NCBI RefSeq assembly: GCF_009932375.1 | Contig: NZ_BLJG01000115.1 | Location: 1-48,399, forward strand | Length of the DNA: 48,399 nt | Direction of reading: 5' to 3' | Source: Pseudomonas juntendi | GTDB taxonomy: Bacteria > Pseudomonadota > Gammaproteobacteria > Pseudomonadales > Pseudomonadaceae | Made by a program: the position numbers and the translations under genes | The notes under the pieces: generated by a model | What the model saw: only the letters and a program-made list of their open reading frames with translations | Database searches by the model: none | What the model was told of the DNA's origin: nothing | In this document: positions 39,428 through 48,399 of the stretch, one piece after another | How positions within the stretch are numbered: position 1 is the first letter of the stretch | Layout of the letters: each line of letters begins with the position of its first letter

Positions 39428-39511
39428 CTACACTCGGTTTTCGGCCCGCGATTTGCTCAATGGAAGAGTGACGAAAATAAGTCGAACTTTACGGAACGCG
39501 GGCAGGTCAGG
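39428..39511 (+). promoter_or_regulatory. candidate alternative-sigma promoter motifs for the glgA operon
   Basis: CTACACT (39428-39434) is one mismatch from the RpoS -10 motif CTATACT. Further on GAACTT (39484-39489) is followed after 17 bases by TCAGG (39507-39511), an imperfect match to the AlgU/sigma-E pattern GAACTT-N16/17-TCtgA. Trehalose and glycogen genes in Pseudomonas respond to osmotic stress, which makes either plausible, but neither is shown. Confidence 0.25.
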
Positions 39512-39720
39512 AACTAAGTAGGCCAAACGCAACGGGATCTCCCAGCTTCGGCCACCACCCCTACCCGCTCAAACGCCTTCGGCCGGAACGCCGGGAGCGC
39601 GGTGCCTGTGCGCACGACCTTGGGGCATGGAAAGCAGTACGTATTCAGCAAGCAGAGAGAATTAGCACGAAACAACGCCACGGGTGCCAGCACCCGGCAA
39701 GCATAGGGACGGAGAGAAGT

Positions 39721-41280
39721 ATGATCAGTGCCGCTGTCGAGCCACACGTAAACACGTTCACCACCGAGAAGCGCGAACCGCTCACCCCGGATTTCGCCAC
39801 GACAGCCAAGGCACCCGGCGCCCAGCGCCAGCACAACCCCAACAAGCGCAAGATTCTGTTCGTGACCTCGGAAATCGCCGACCTGGTCAAGACGGGCGGC
39901 CTGGGTGACGTGTCTGCAGCCCTGCCGCGCGCCCTGGCGCACCTGCACGATGTTCGGGTGTTGATCCCGGGCTACCCGCAGGTGGTCGAAAGCGACAACC
40001 CGATCCATATCGTCGGCGAACTGGGCGGCCACGCAGCCCTGCCGCCATGCAAGATCGGCCGCATGGACATGCCCGACGGCCTGGTCATCTATGTGCTCAT
40101 CTGCCCCGAACTGTACCAGCGCGACGGCACCCCCTACGGCGCCAACAACGGTCGCGACTGGCCAGACAACCACATCCGTTTCGCTCGCCTGGGCCTGGCC
40201 GCGGCGGAAATCGCAGCCGGCGAAGGCATGATCCACTGGAAGCCCGAAGTGGTGCATGCGCATGACTGGCCTGCCGGCCTGGCGCCAGCCTACATGCACT
40301 GGCGCGGCCTCAACACGCCAACCCTGTTCACCATCCACAACCTGGCCTACCAAGGTGTGTACAGCCGTGGTTGCAGCCCCGAACTGGCCATCCCGGAACA
40401 CGCCATGCAGCAGGAAGGCATGGAGTTCTACGGCAAGCTGTCGTTCCTCAAGGCCGGCCTTGCCTACTCCAGCCACATCACCACGGTCAGCGCCACCTAT
40501 GCCCGGGAAATCACCACCCCGGAATTCGGCTGCGGCCTGGATGGTTTCCTCGCCAGCAAAGCCCAGCAAGGCCTGCTTGGCGGCATACCCAACGGTATCG
40601 ACGAAAGCTGGGACTCGGCCACCGACAAGCACCTGCAGCACAACTTCAGCATCAATGACTGGGAAGGCAAGGCACGCAATACCCACGAAGTACGCCAACT
40701 GTTCGGCCTGGACGACTCCGACGGCCCACTGTTCGCAGTGGTTTCGCGCCTGGTTTACCAGAAAGGCCTGGACCTGACCTTGGGCGTGGCCGACTACATC
40801 GTCGAACAAGGCGGGCAGATCGCGATCATCGGCCGTGGCGAGCCCGAGGAAGAACAGGCCATGCGCGAACTGGCGCTGCGCCACCCAGGCCGTATCGGGG
40901 TACGCATCGGCTTCAACGAAACCGACGCCCGGCGCATGTTCGCCGGCAGTGATTTCCTGCTGATGCCCTCGCGCTACGAGCCCTGCGGGCTCAGCCAGAT
41001 GTATGCCCAGCGCTTTGGCTCCCTGCCAGTGGCGCGCAATACCGGCGGCCTGGCTGACACCATCGAGTGCGGGGTCACGGGCTTCCTGTTCAACGAGTCG
41101 ACCGTCGACAGCTACCGCGAAGCGCTTGGCCGCGCCTTCTATGTTTATGGCAAGAAGGACCTGCTCAACGCCATGCGCTGCCTGTCGATGACCCAGCCGT
41201 TCAACTGGTGCCAGGCGGTGGAACCCTACGCCCGGCTGTACGAAGACCTGGTCAAGCAAGCACAACTGAGCCACTACTGA
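39721..41280 (+). CDS. glgA: glycogen synthase
   Basis: This 519-residue family GT5 enzyme adds glucose from ADP-glucose to alpha-1,4-glucan. The ADP-glucose loop KTGGLGDV begins at K57, equal to K15 of E. coli, so there is an N-terminal extension of about 42 residues that is Thr/Pro/basic and probably disordered. The C-terminal Rossmann domain has SRLVYQKGLDL and the active-site motif SRYEPCGLSQM. The ribosome site GGAGAGAAGT is strong. It leads the operon with treZ 14 bp after its stop. Confidence 0.95.
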   Translation: MISAAVEPHVNTFTTEKREPLTPDFATTAKAPGAQRQHNPNKRKILFVTSEIADLVKTGGLGDVSAALPRALAHLHDVRVLIPGYPQVVESDNPIHIVGELGGHAALPPCKIGRMDMPDGLVIYVLICPELYQRDGTPYGANNGRDWPDNHIRFARLGLAAAEIAAGEGMIHWKPEVVHAHDWPAGLAPAYMHWRGLNTPTLFTIHNLAYQGVYSRGCSPELAIPEHAMQQEGMEFYGKLSFLKAGLAYSSHITTVSATYAREITTPEFGCGLDGFLASKAQQGLLGGIPNGIDESWDSATDKHLQHNFSINDWEGKARNTHEVRQLFGLDDSDGPLFAVVSRLVYQKGLDLTLGVADYIVEQGGQIAIIGRGEPEEEQAMRELALRHPGRIGVRIGFNETDARRMFAGSDFLLMPSRYEPCGLSQMYAQRFGSLPVARNTGGLADTIECGVTGFLFNESTVDSYREALGRAFYVYGKKDLLNAMRCLSMTQPFNWCQAVEPYARLYEDLVKQAQLSHY

Positions 41281-41294
41281 GCGAGGGCAGTAAG

Positions 41295-43037
41295 ATGCAC
41301 AGGCATGGCGCACACTTGCTGGACGCCACGTCGGCGCGCTTCGCCCTCTGGGCACCCGATGCGCGCAGCGTGAGCGTGGAACTGGAGCAGCAGCCGGCTA
41401 TCGCCCTGCAGCCCGATGAAGACGGTTGGTTCAGCGGCGTGGCGCCCTGCCGGGCCGGCGACCGTTACCACTTTCGAATTGATGATGAACTGCAGGTGGC
41501 CGACCCGGCGTCGCGCTACCAGCCCACTGGCGTGCACGGCCCCAGCCAGGTGGTGGATGTGGCCAGCTACCCCTGGCAGCACCCGTGGTTAGGCCGCCCC
41601 TGGCACGAGGCGGTCATTCAGGAGCTGCACGTAGGCCTGCTCGATGGCTACCAGGGCGTAGCCCGGCAACTGCCGAAGCTGGCCGCGCTAGGTATCAGCG
41701 CAATAGAGCTGATGCCCCTGGGGCAGTTCCCGGGCGAGCGCAACTGGGGATACGACGGTGTATTGCCCTACGCCCCGCAGCACACCTACGGCAGCCCTGA
41801 GCAACTGTGCGCGCTGGTCGACCAGGCCCATGGTGAAAAGCTGATGGTACTGGTGGACGTGGTGTACAACCACTTCGGCCCCGACGGCAATTACCTGCAC
41901 CAGTATGCCAGCCCGTTCTTCCGGGAAGACCGGCAGACGCCCTGGGGCGCGGCCATCGACTTCCGCCGCCCGCAGGTGCGCGAATACTTTATCCAGAACG
42001 CACTGATGTGGCTGTGCGACTACCGCTGCGACGGCCTGCGCCTGGATGCCGTACATGCCATCGACCAGCCCGATTTTCTGGTGGAACTGGCCGAGCGCGT
42101 GCGTGCCGCAGTGGAGCCCGGGCGCCACGTGTGGCTGGTGCTGGAGAACGAGCACAACCAGGCCACCCTGTTGCAACAGGGTTTCGACGCGCAGTGGAAC
42201 GATGACGGCCACAACGCCCTGCATGTGCTGCTCACCGGCGAGACCGAAGGCTATTATGCCGACTACAAGGACCGCCCCATCGACCAGCTGGCACGCTGCC
42301 TGGCCGAAGGCTTCGTGTTCCAGGGCCAGGCCAACCGCCACGGAACGCCGCGCGGCGAACCCAGTGCGCATCTGCCACCCAGTGCCTTCGTACTGTTCTT
42401 GCAGAACCACGATCAGGTGGGCAACCGCGCACTGGGCGAGCGCCTGACCCGCCTGTGCCCACCGCCGGCGCTGCGCGCTGCCACCACCTTGCTCCTGATG
42501 GCACCGATGATCCCCTTGCTGTTCATGGGTGACGAAGAAGGCAGTTGCCAGCCCTTCCTGTTCTTTACCGACTTCCACGACGAACTGGCCGATGCAGTGC
42601 GCGAAGGCCGCCGTGGCGAGTTCGCCCATTTCAAGGCCTTCGCTGACCCCGAGCAGCGCGAGCACATTCCCGATCCCAACGCCGAACAGACCTATGCCGC
42701 ATCGCGCCCTTACAGCAAGCAGGTGCTGGCCGGCTGGCACGGCCTGTATCAGCAGTTGCTCGACCTGCGCCGCCACCATGTGGTACCGCACCTGCCTGGC
42801 AGCTGTGCGCTGGGCGCCGAGGTGCACGGTGACAAGGCAGTCACCGCACGCTGGCGGCTGGGCAATGGCAACACCTTGCGCATCGACCTGAACCTGGCCG
42901 ACAGCCCGCAGCCGGTCGAGCTGCCGCCACCGCCCTTGCGGTTGTTCGACAGCGGCGATGCTCGCCACCCCGACAGCCAACTGGCGGCGTACAGCTGCGT
43001 GGTCAGCCTGCTTCCCCCTGCCCAGGAGCGCCCATGA
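41295..43037 (+). CDS. treZ: malto-oligosyltrehalose trehalohydrolase
   Basis: This 580-residue GH13 enzyme frees trehalose from maltooligosyl trehalose made by TreY. An N-terminal CBM48-like domain (about 1-95, RFALWAPDARSVSVEL) precedes the barrel, which has VDVVYNHFGPDGNY, the nucleophile motif DGLRLDAVHAI, the acid in VLENEHN, and NHDQVGNRA. I chose the ATG at 41295; an upstream in-frame extension would lie inside glgA. It overlaps malQ by 4 bp. Confidence 0.94.
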   Translation: MHRHGAHLLDATSARFALWAPDARSVSVELEQQPAIALQPDEDGWFSGVAPCRAGDRYHFRIDDELQVADPASRYQPTGVHGPSQVVDVASYPWQHPWLGRPWHEAVIQELHVGLLDGYQGVARQLPKLAALGISAIELMPLGQFPGERNWGYDGVLPYAPQHTYGSPEQLCALVDQAHGEKLMVLVDVVYNHFGPDGNYLHQYASPFFREDRQTPWGAAIDFRRPQVREYFIQNALMWLCDYRCDGLRLDAVHAIDQPDFLVELAERVRAAVEPGRHVWLVLENEHNQATLLQQGFDAQWNDDGHNALHVLLTGETEGYYADYKDRPIDQLARCLAEGFVFQGQANRHGTPRGEPSAHLPPSAFVLFLQNHDQVGNRALGERLTRLCPPPALRAATTLLLMAPMIPLLFMGDEEGSCQPFLFFTDFHDELADAVREGRRGEFAHFKAFADPEQREHIPDPNAEQTYAASRPYSKQVLAGWHGLYQQLLDLRRHHVVPHLPGSCALGAEVHGDKAVTARWRLGNGNTLRIDLNLADSPQPVELPPPPLRLFDSGDARHPDSQLAAYSCVVSLLPPAQERP

Positions 43038-45115
43038 GCGAAACCGCCCTGCACCGCTTGGCGAGCCGCGTCGGGCTTAGCCGCGACTGGATCGACGCCA
43101 ATGACCGCCCTCAGCGCGTGAGCGACCACGTGCTGCGCAACCTGCTCGAAAGCCTGGGCCACCCGGCCGGCGACGATGCGGCAATCGCCGCAAGCCTGCA
43201 GGCCTTGGAGACCGCTGACGACAGTGAGCACCTACCGCCCTTGTTGACGGCCGACCAGGGCCAGCCGCTGGACCTGTCGCGCTATTTCAGCGCGGCCAGG
43301 GTCGCCCGTTGCACCCTCGAGGACAGCGCCACGCGTGTGCTGGAACTTGACCGGCAGGCCCGCCTGCCCGGTGAACTGCCTGTCGGCTACCACCAGGTCG
43401 AAATCGACAGCCGCCGTTTCACGGTGGCCGTAGCGCCGCCCCGTTGCCATAGCCTTGAAGACAGCCTTGAGCACAGCGCGCAGCAAACACCCGCGCGCTG
43501 CTGGGGGCTGGCGGTTCAGCTGTACAGCCTGCGCCGCCCTGGCGACGGCGGTTATGGCGACTGCCTGGCCCTTGAACAACTGGCCCGCTCGGCCGCAGAG
43601 CGCGGCGCCGATGCCTTGGCCATCAGCCCGATTCATGCCCTGTCGGCCATCGACCAGGAACATTACAGCCCCTACTCGCCCTCCAGCCGCCTGCTGCTCA
43701 ATACCTTGTACGCCAGCCCCGCCGCCCTGCTGGGTGAACGGGAAGTGCGCATGGCCATCGAAGCCTGCGGCCTGGAGCAACAGCTGGAAGACCTGCAGCA
43801 GCGCCCGCTGGTTGACTGGCCACGTGCCGCCAGCGCCCAGCTGCGTGTGCTGGAGGCGCTGTACCAGGGGTTCAGCCAAGGCAGCCACCCGCTGCGCGAG
43901 GACTTCGACAGCTTCCGCGAAGCCGCCGGTGAAGCGCTGGAGCATCACTGCCGCTTCGAAGTGCTGCAGGCCCATGCCGTGGAGCACGGCCTGGGCGCCG
44001 ACTGGCGGCACTGGCCCACGCCCTGGCAAGACCCCTGTCACCCGCAAGTCCAGGCCATCGCCGAGGCCTACCCGGCCAAGGTGGAATTCCACGCGTTCTG
44101 CCAATGGCTCACCGAGCGTGGCCTGCAACGCGCCCACGAGGCCGCCCGCGGCAACGGCATGAGGGTGGGCCTGATCGCCGACCTGGCAGTTGGCGCCGAC
44201 GGTGCCGGCAGCCAGGCCTGGAGCCGCCAGGACGAATTGCTGTCGGGCCTGAATGTGGGCGCACCGCCCGACATTCTCAACCGGGCCGGACAGAACTGGG
44301 GCATTTGCGCCTTTTCGCCCGAAGGCCTCAAGCGCAACGGCTACCGCGCGTTCATCGAAATGTTGCGGGCCAACCTGGCGCATGCCGGCGGCCTGCGCAT
44401 CGACCACGTCATGGGCCTGCGCCGGCTGTGGCTGATACCACAAGGTGCCGAGCCGAGCGAAGGTGCCTACCTCAACTACCCGCTGGAGGACCTGCTGCGG
44501 CTGCTGGCGCTGGAATCGCGCCGCCACCAGGCCATCATCCTTGGCGAAGACCTGGGCACGGTGCCCGCCGGCCTGCGCGAAGCCCTGGCCGAGAAAGCCG
44601 TGCTGGGCATGCGCGTGCTGCCTTTCGAGCAGCGCCAGCCTGGGCAGTTCACGCCGATACTGGACTGGCCCGACAACGCCCTGGCCACTACCGGTACACA
44701 CGACCTGGCGCCCCTGGCCGGCTGGCTGAAAAACCGCGACATCGACTGGAGCCACCGCTTGCAACTCATTGACGCTGCCACCGAACTGCACTGGCGCCAC
44801 GACCGCCAGAAACAACACGACGGCCTGCGCCGCACCTTGCAGGCCAACTATGGCGTGCTCAAGGACGATGACGCCGTGATCGATGCCGCCATCCGCTACG
44901 TGGGCCATACCCGGGCGCCCCTGGTGCTAATACCGCTGGAAGACCTGTTGGGCTGCGACGAGCAACCCAACCTGCCAGGCACCACCACCGGCCACCCCAA
45001 CTGGCGCCGGCGCTTCGCCCGCCCGGTGCATGAACTGCTCAATGACGACGATGCCGCGCGGCGCCTGGAGCTGCTTGCCCAAGCCCGCGAACAAGCCTGG
45101 GAGCGTGACCGATGA
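43034..45115 (+). CDS. malQ: 4-alpha-glucanotransferase (amylomaltase)
   Basis: This 693-residue GH77 enzyme moves maltosyl units between alpha-glucans. Motifs include SPYSPSSRLLLNTLY, the nucleophile region LRIDHVMGLRRLW, the acid/base in ILGEDLGTVP and the third acid in TTGTHDLAPL. The N-terminal 140 residues are variable, as usual for the bacterial long form. ATGA overlaps link it with treZ and treY. It can supply TreY with chains long enough to act on. Confidence 0.95.
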   Translation: MSETALHRLASRVGLSRDWIDANDRPQRVSDHVLRNLLESLGHPAGDDAAIAASLQALETADDSEHLPPLLTADQGQPLDLSRYFSAARVARCTLEDSATRVLELDRQARLPGELPVGYHQVEIDSRRFTVAVAPPRCHSLEDSLEHSAQQTPARCWGLAVQLYSLRRPGDGGYGDCLALEQLARSAAERGADALAISPIHALSAIDQEHYSPYSPSSRLLLNTLYASPAALLGEREVRMAIEACGLEQQLEDLQQRPLVDWPRAASAQLRVLEALYQGFSQGSHPLREDFDSFREAAGEALEHHCRFEVLQAHAVEHGLGADWRHWPTPWQDPCHPQVQAIAEAYPAKVEFHAFCQWLTERGLQRAHEAARGNGMRVGLIADLAVGADGAGSQAWSRQDELLSGLNVGAPPDILNRAGQNWGICAFSPEGLKRNGYRAFIEMLRANLAHAGGLRIDHVMGLRRLWLIPQGAEPSEGAYLNYPLEDLLRLLALESRRHQAIILGEDLGTVPAGLREALAEKAVLGMRVLPFEQRQPGQFTPILDWPDNALATTGTHDLAPLAGWLKNRDIDWSHRLQLIDAATELHWRHDRQKQHDGLRRTLQANYGVLKDDDAVIDAAIRYVGHTRAPLVLIPLEDLLGCDEQPNLPGTTTGHPNWRRRFARPVHELLNDDDAARRLELLAQAREQAWERDR

Positions 45116-47886
45116 AGCCCTTGAGCGCCACCTTGCGCCTGCAGTTCCACAGTGACTTCACCCTCGACCACGCCGTGCCGCTGGTGCCCTACTTCGCCCA
45201 ACTGGGCATCAGCCACCTGTATGCCTCACCCATCCTCAAGGCCCGTGCCGGTTCACGCCACGGCTACGACGTGGTCGACCCGACCCAGGTCAACCCCGAG
45301 CTGGGCGGCGAGGCGGCGTTGCAGCGCCTGGTCGCGGCCTTGCGCCAGCATGGCATGGGGCTGATCCTCGACACCGTGTCCAACCACATGGCCGTAGGCG
45401 GCGCGGACAACCCGTGGTGGCAATGCCTGCTGGCCTGGGGCCGGCGTAGCCCGTACGCAGAATTCTTCGACATCCAGTGGCATTCCAGCGATCCGCTGTT
45501 GGCCGGGCAATTGCTGTTGCCGTTCCTGGGCAACGACTATGGCGTGTGCTTGAAAAACGGCGAACTTCCGCTGGAGTTCGACAAGGACCGAGGCGTGCTG
45601 CAAGTCGCCCACTACCAGCACCGTTTCCCGATTTGCCCGATCGACTACGGCTGGATCCTGGCCCTGAGCCCGGACCCCGCCTTGCAGGCCCTTGCAGAGC
45701 ATTTCACGGCGCTGGGCGAAGCGGCCACACCATTGGCTGACGCCCTGCCCCTGCACGCCGAACTGGCGCGCCTGGTGCAGCAGGGTGCAGACCTCGAATC
45801 GGCCCTGGTGGCGTTCGACAGCCGTGCCGAAAGCGGCTTCAAGCGCCTGCACCTGCTGCTGGAGCGCCAGACTTACCGGCTGGCCAGCTGGCGCACCGCC
45901 GCCGACGACATCAACTGGCGGCGCTTCTTCGACATCAACGAACTGGGTGGCCTGCGGGTCGAGCGCGCGGTGGTGTTCGAGGCGACCCACGCCAAGCTCT
46001 TCGAGCTGATCGAACGCGGCCTGGTGGACGGCCTGCGCATTGACCATATCGACGGCCTGGCCGACCCGCGCGGCTATTGCCGCAAGCTGCGCCGGCGCGT
46101 CGACGGCCTGCTGGCCAGTCGGCCGCTGAACGCCGCGGTCGAACACTTCCCGATCTACGTGGAAAAGATTCTCGGCAGCGGCGAACACCTGCACCTCGAC
46201 TGGCACACCGACGGCACCACTGGCTACGAGTTCATGAACCAGGTATCGCTGCTGCAGCACGACCCGGCCGGCGAGGCACCGCTGACCGAGTTGTGGGCCA
46301 ACGTCAGCGAGCGCCCGGCCTTTGCTGAAGAAGTGCGCCAGGCGCGCCACCTGGTGCTCAACGCCAGCCTGGCAGGCGACTGCGAGTCGGTAGCCCAGGC
46401 GCTGTTGCAGGTCGCCCGCAACGACCTGATGACCCGCGACCTGACCTTGGGCGCCATCCGCCGTGCCTTGCAGGCGCTGGTGGCGCACTATCCGGTGTAC
46501 CGCACCTACTTCAATGCTTGCGGGCGCCCGGCTGAAGACGAAGGGTTTTTCCAGCAAGCCCTGACCAATGCCCGCCAGGACCTGGCGGAAGCCGACTGGC
46601 CGTTGCTCGACCAACTGGAACAGTGGCTGGGTGGCCAAGGCTGGCGGCAATTGCCGCCGGGGCGCGCGCGCAAGCAGTTGCGCCATGCCTGCGTGCGCTT
46701 CCAGCAACTGACCGCACCCAGTGCCGCCAAGGCGGTGGAGGACACGGCCTTCTACCGCAGCGCGCGGCTGCTGTCGCGCAACGATGTGGGCTTCGAGGCC
46801 GAGCGCTTCAGTGCCCCGCTGGCACACTTCCACAACGAAGCGCAACGGCGCCTGCGCGACTTCCCCGACAACCTGCTGGCCACCGCCACCCATGACCACA
46901 AGCGTGGCGAAGACACACGCGCCCGCCTGGCCGTGCTCAGCGAGCGTGGGCCGTGGCTGGCCAGCCGCGTGGAGCACTGGCGCGAGCTGGCGGCGCCGCT
47001 GCGTGCGCCGCTGGAGGACGGCCTGGCGCCCAGCCCCGGCGACGAGCTGATGCTGTTGCAGACGCTGCTCGGCAGTTGGCCGCTGGACCTTGACCTGCAC
47101 GACGCCAACGCCTTGCGCCAATACGCCGAACGCGTGCGCCAGTGGCAGCAGAAGGCCCTGCGCGAGGCCAAGCTGCGCAGCAGCTGGAACGCACCGAACG
47201 AAGCCTACGAGGCGGCCTGTGCCCGCTACCTGGACGGTTTGCTGCTGGGCAGTGAAAACCAGCAGTTGCGCCAATCGGTGGCCGATGCCGCACAACTGCT
47301 CGCCTGCCCCGGCGCCCTCAATGGCCTGGTGCAGGCCCTGCTGCGCATGACCACCCCGGGCGTGCCCGACCTGTACCAGGGCAACGAATACTGGGACCTG
47401 AGCCTGGTCGACCCGGACAACCGCCGCGCCGTGGACTACGCTTTGCGGCGTGCCACCCTGGAAAGCGCCACCCCCGTGGCCGAGCTGCTGTCGCACTGGC
47501 GCGATGGCCGCCTCAAGCAGGCCTTGGTCGCCCGTGTACTGGACTGCCGCCAGGCACATGCCGAGCTGTTCCGCCGCGGTGCCTACCTGCCGCTGACGGT
47601 ACAGGGCCGGCATGCCGACAAGGTCATCGCCTTCGCCCGGCTGGGTGAAGGCGAACGCGCCATCGTCGTGGCCCCGCGCCTGGCCAGCAGCCTGCTCGGC
47701 AGCGCGCCAACACCGTTGATCCCGGCACAGAACTGGGACGACACCCGGCTGGTTTTACCGTTTGCCGTATCACCTGCCAATTCGACGGGACTTTTCCCAT
47801 GCGCGGCGGTCAGCTCATCAAGGGAGCTGATGTTGAGCGCCGTGCTGGCGGAGTTTCCGGTCAACCTGTTGATCCAACAATCTTGA
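45112..47886 (+). CDS. treY: malto-oligosyltrehalose synthase
   Basis: This 924-residue GH13 enzyme turns the reducing-end alpha-1,4 bond of maltooligosaccharides into the alpha,alpha-1,1 bond of trehalose. Visible are the N-terminal ATLRLQFHSDFTLDHAVPLV, DTVSNHMAVGGADN, the nucleophile in LVDGLRIDHIDGLADP, the acid in VEKILGSGEHL and TATHDHKRGEDTRARL. The length is in the upper range of the family. It overlaps malQ by 4 bp; the next gene starts 17 bp after its stop. Confidence 0.95.
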   Translation: MKPLSATLRLQFHSDFTLDHAVPLVPYFAQLGISHLYASPILKARAGSRHGYDVVDPTQVNPELGGEAALQRLVAALRQHGMGLILDTVSNHMAVGGADNPWWQCLLAWGRRSPYAEFFDIQWHSSDPLLAGQLLLPFLGNDYGVCLKNGELPLEFDKDRGVLQVAHYQHRFPICPIDYGWILALSPDPALQALAEHFTALGEAATPLADALPLHAELARLVQQGADLESALVAFDSRAESGFKRLHLLLERQTYRLASWRTAADDINWRRFFDINELGGLRVERAVVFEATHAKLFELIERGLVDGLRIDHIDGLADPRGYCRKLRRRVDGLLASRPLNAAVEHFPIYVEKILGSGEHLHLDWHTDGTTGYEFMNQVSLLQHDPAGEAPLTELWANVSERPAFAEEVRQARHLVLNASLAGDCESVAQALLQVARNDLMTRDLTLGAIRRALQALVAHYPVYRTYFNACGRPAEDEGFFQQALTNARQDLAEADWPLLDQLEQWLGGQGWRQLPPGRARKQLRHACVRFQQLTAPSAAKAVEDTAFYRSARLLSRNDVGFEAERFSAPLAHFHNEAQRRLRDFPDNLLATATHDHKRGEDTRARLAVLSERGPWLASRVEHWRELAAPLRAPLEDGLAPSPGDELMLLQTLLGSWPLDLDLHDANALRQYAERVRQWQQKALREAKLRSSWNAPNEAYEAACARYLDGLLLGSENQQLRQSVADAAQLLACPGALNGLVQALLRMTTPGVPDLYQGNEYWDLSLVDPDNRRAVDYALRRATLESATPVAELLSHWRDGRLKQALVARVLDCRQAHAELFRRGAYLPLTVQGRHADKVIAFARLGEGERAIVVAPRLASSLLGSAPTPLIPAQNWDDTRLVLPFAVSPANSTGLFPCAAVSSSRELMLSAVLAEFPVNLLIQQS

Positions 47887-47903
47887 GCATCAGGAGCGTT
47901 TCG

Positions 47904-48185
47904 ATGAGTGTCGATGAAAAGCGTATTCGCGAATTTGCCTACCAGATCTGGGAGTCAGAAGGTAAACCCGCCGGCCAAGAAGACCGCCACTGGGAAATGG
48001 CCCGCAAGCTGGCCGAGGCCGAGGCCCTGGCGCCAAAAGCCGCACCGCGCAAGCGGGCCCCTGCCAAACCCAAGTCGGCAGCCGAGCCCAAGCCGCCGGC
48101 CGAACCCAAGGTCGCGGCACTGCCGGGGGTAAAACCCGCGGCGGCGAAGAAACCACGGGCGGTCAAAAAGCCAACTGCCGGTTAA
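47904..48185 (+). CDS. DUF2934 protein with Lys/Ala/Pro-rich tail
   Basis: This is a 93-residue protein whose first 40 residues (KRIREFAYQIWESEGKPAG, then DRHWEMARKLAEAE) match the DUF2934 pattern often found next to trehalose/glycogen genes. The rest is a low-complexity tail of Ala, Pro and Lys with PAKPK/AEPK-like units, resembling histone H1-type tails, and may bind nucleic acid or acidic polymers. I chose the ATG at 47904, with CAGGAG 7 bases upstream. Function unknown; the place within the operon suggests a link to alpha-glucan metabolism. Confidence 0.85.
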   Translation: MSVDEKRIREFAYQIWESEGKPAGQEDRHWEMARKLAEAEALAPKAAPRKRAPAKPKSAAEPKPPAEPKVAALPGVKPAAAKKPRAVKKPTAG

Positions 48186-48340
48186 ACCGGTTTCGGCCAC
48201 TTCGCGGCCTGCCCGCCCCCCCATGATCGCCACACGGCTGGCGGTCGTGGTTGCTTCAGGGGACCGGGCGCCACCGAGAGGGCACCTGGGCAGCACTGCA
48301 TCACTTCCATACCTGCAACCACGGCCATACGAGCACGGCC

Positions 48341-48399
48341 ATGAGCCCCCGTACCCCCAAGAAAACCCCCTCGCTTGCCCCAACCCTCCTCCGCGAAGC
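48341..48399 (+). CDS. glgX: probable start of glycogen debranching enzyme, partial
   Basis: The last 59 bases read MSPRTPKKTPSLAPTLLREA and continue past the window edge. A short Ser/Pro/Lys-rich leader followed by L-R-E is what I recall from P. putida glgX, which follows the DUF2934 gene in this kind of cluster. There is only a weak GAG before the ATG. With so few residues this is a tentative call. The 155-bp gap before it carries a 9-bp inverted repeat, CGTGGTTGC (48246-48254) and GCAACCACG (48315-48323). Confidence 0.45.
   Translation, partial: MSPRTPKKTPSLAPTLLRE

Larger units (their letters stand above)
39223..39720. other. gene-free region upstream of glgA
   Basis: No frame here has a credible product. 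The region contains a GTGACC/GGTCAC hairpin with T-rich sequence after it, possible alternative-sigma promoter motifs, and a long leader. Just before the glgA ribosome site GGAGAGAAGT, CGGGTGC (39681-39687) and GCACCCG (39690-39696) form a tight inverted repeat. Confidence 0.6.

Noticed and set aside
39272..39517. 81-codon frame in the gap before glgA
   Set aside because: Composition is unlike neighbouring genes, no ribosome site, and it crosses hairpin and promoter-like motifs.

Overview
The window reads as chromosomal DNA of a Pseudomonas, most likely of the P. putida group. The evidence is uniformly high GC with matching codon use, a fused nuoCD gene, a chromate/quinone reductase that matches what I remember of P. 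putida ChrR nearly residue for residue, REP-type palindromes of the kind common in this group, and the gene order dnaQ-rnhA-methyltransferase-gloB-mltD-peptide ABC transporter known from P. aeruginosa. No database could be searched, so all names rest on motifs, lengths, synteny and memory of the families.

Layout. 1-736 has no convincing gene; it holds a REP element, an AT-rich upstream region and a strong Fur-box-like palindrome. 737-15699 is the complete 13-gene nuo operon (nuoA, B, CD, E-N) for the proton-pumping NADH:quinone oxidoreductase, closed by a clear intrinsic terminator. 15778-17566 is a compact island of small phage-derived genes: an Ogr/Delta zinc-finger activator (-), a CI-type repressor (+), and a minus-strand operon of a LuxR-type HTH protein, a P2 GpL-like head-completion protein and a holin-like membrane protein. 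A TonB-dependent receptor (+) and chrR (-) follow, converging on a shared hairpin. 20646-25366 holds a small unknown gene and the housekeeping block dnaQ, rnhA, a YafS-like methyltransferase, gloB and mltD.

After an unusual inverted array of 7-bp repeats comes a five-gene peptide ABC transporter operon (25560-32926) with two substrate-binding proteins, corresponding to NppA1A2BCD of P. aeruginosa. 32990-35918 (-) is a two-gene signalling operon: a GAF/degenerate-GGDEF/EAL phosphodiesterase followed by a soluble PAS chemoreceptor of the BdlA type. 36234-39161 encodes one 975-residue protein joining a hydroxylysine-kinase-like domain, a degenerate M23-like domain and a class III PLP enzyme. The right end (39721-48399) is a glycogen/trehalose operon: glgA, treZ, malQ, treY, a small DUF2934 protein and the probable start of glgX.

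How the parts work. nuo supplies respiratory proton pumping. glgA-treZ-malQ-treY makes and recycles alpha-glucan and converts it to trehalose, an osmoprotectant. The npp operon imports peptides and peptide-like antibiotics. The most unusual candidates are the phage-derived regulator/holin/GpL island, the kinase-M23-PLP fusion, the EAL-chemoreceptor operon, the heptamer-repeat hairpin and the Fur-like site upstream of nuo.
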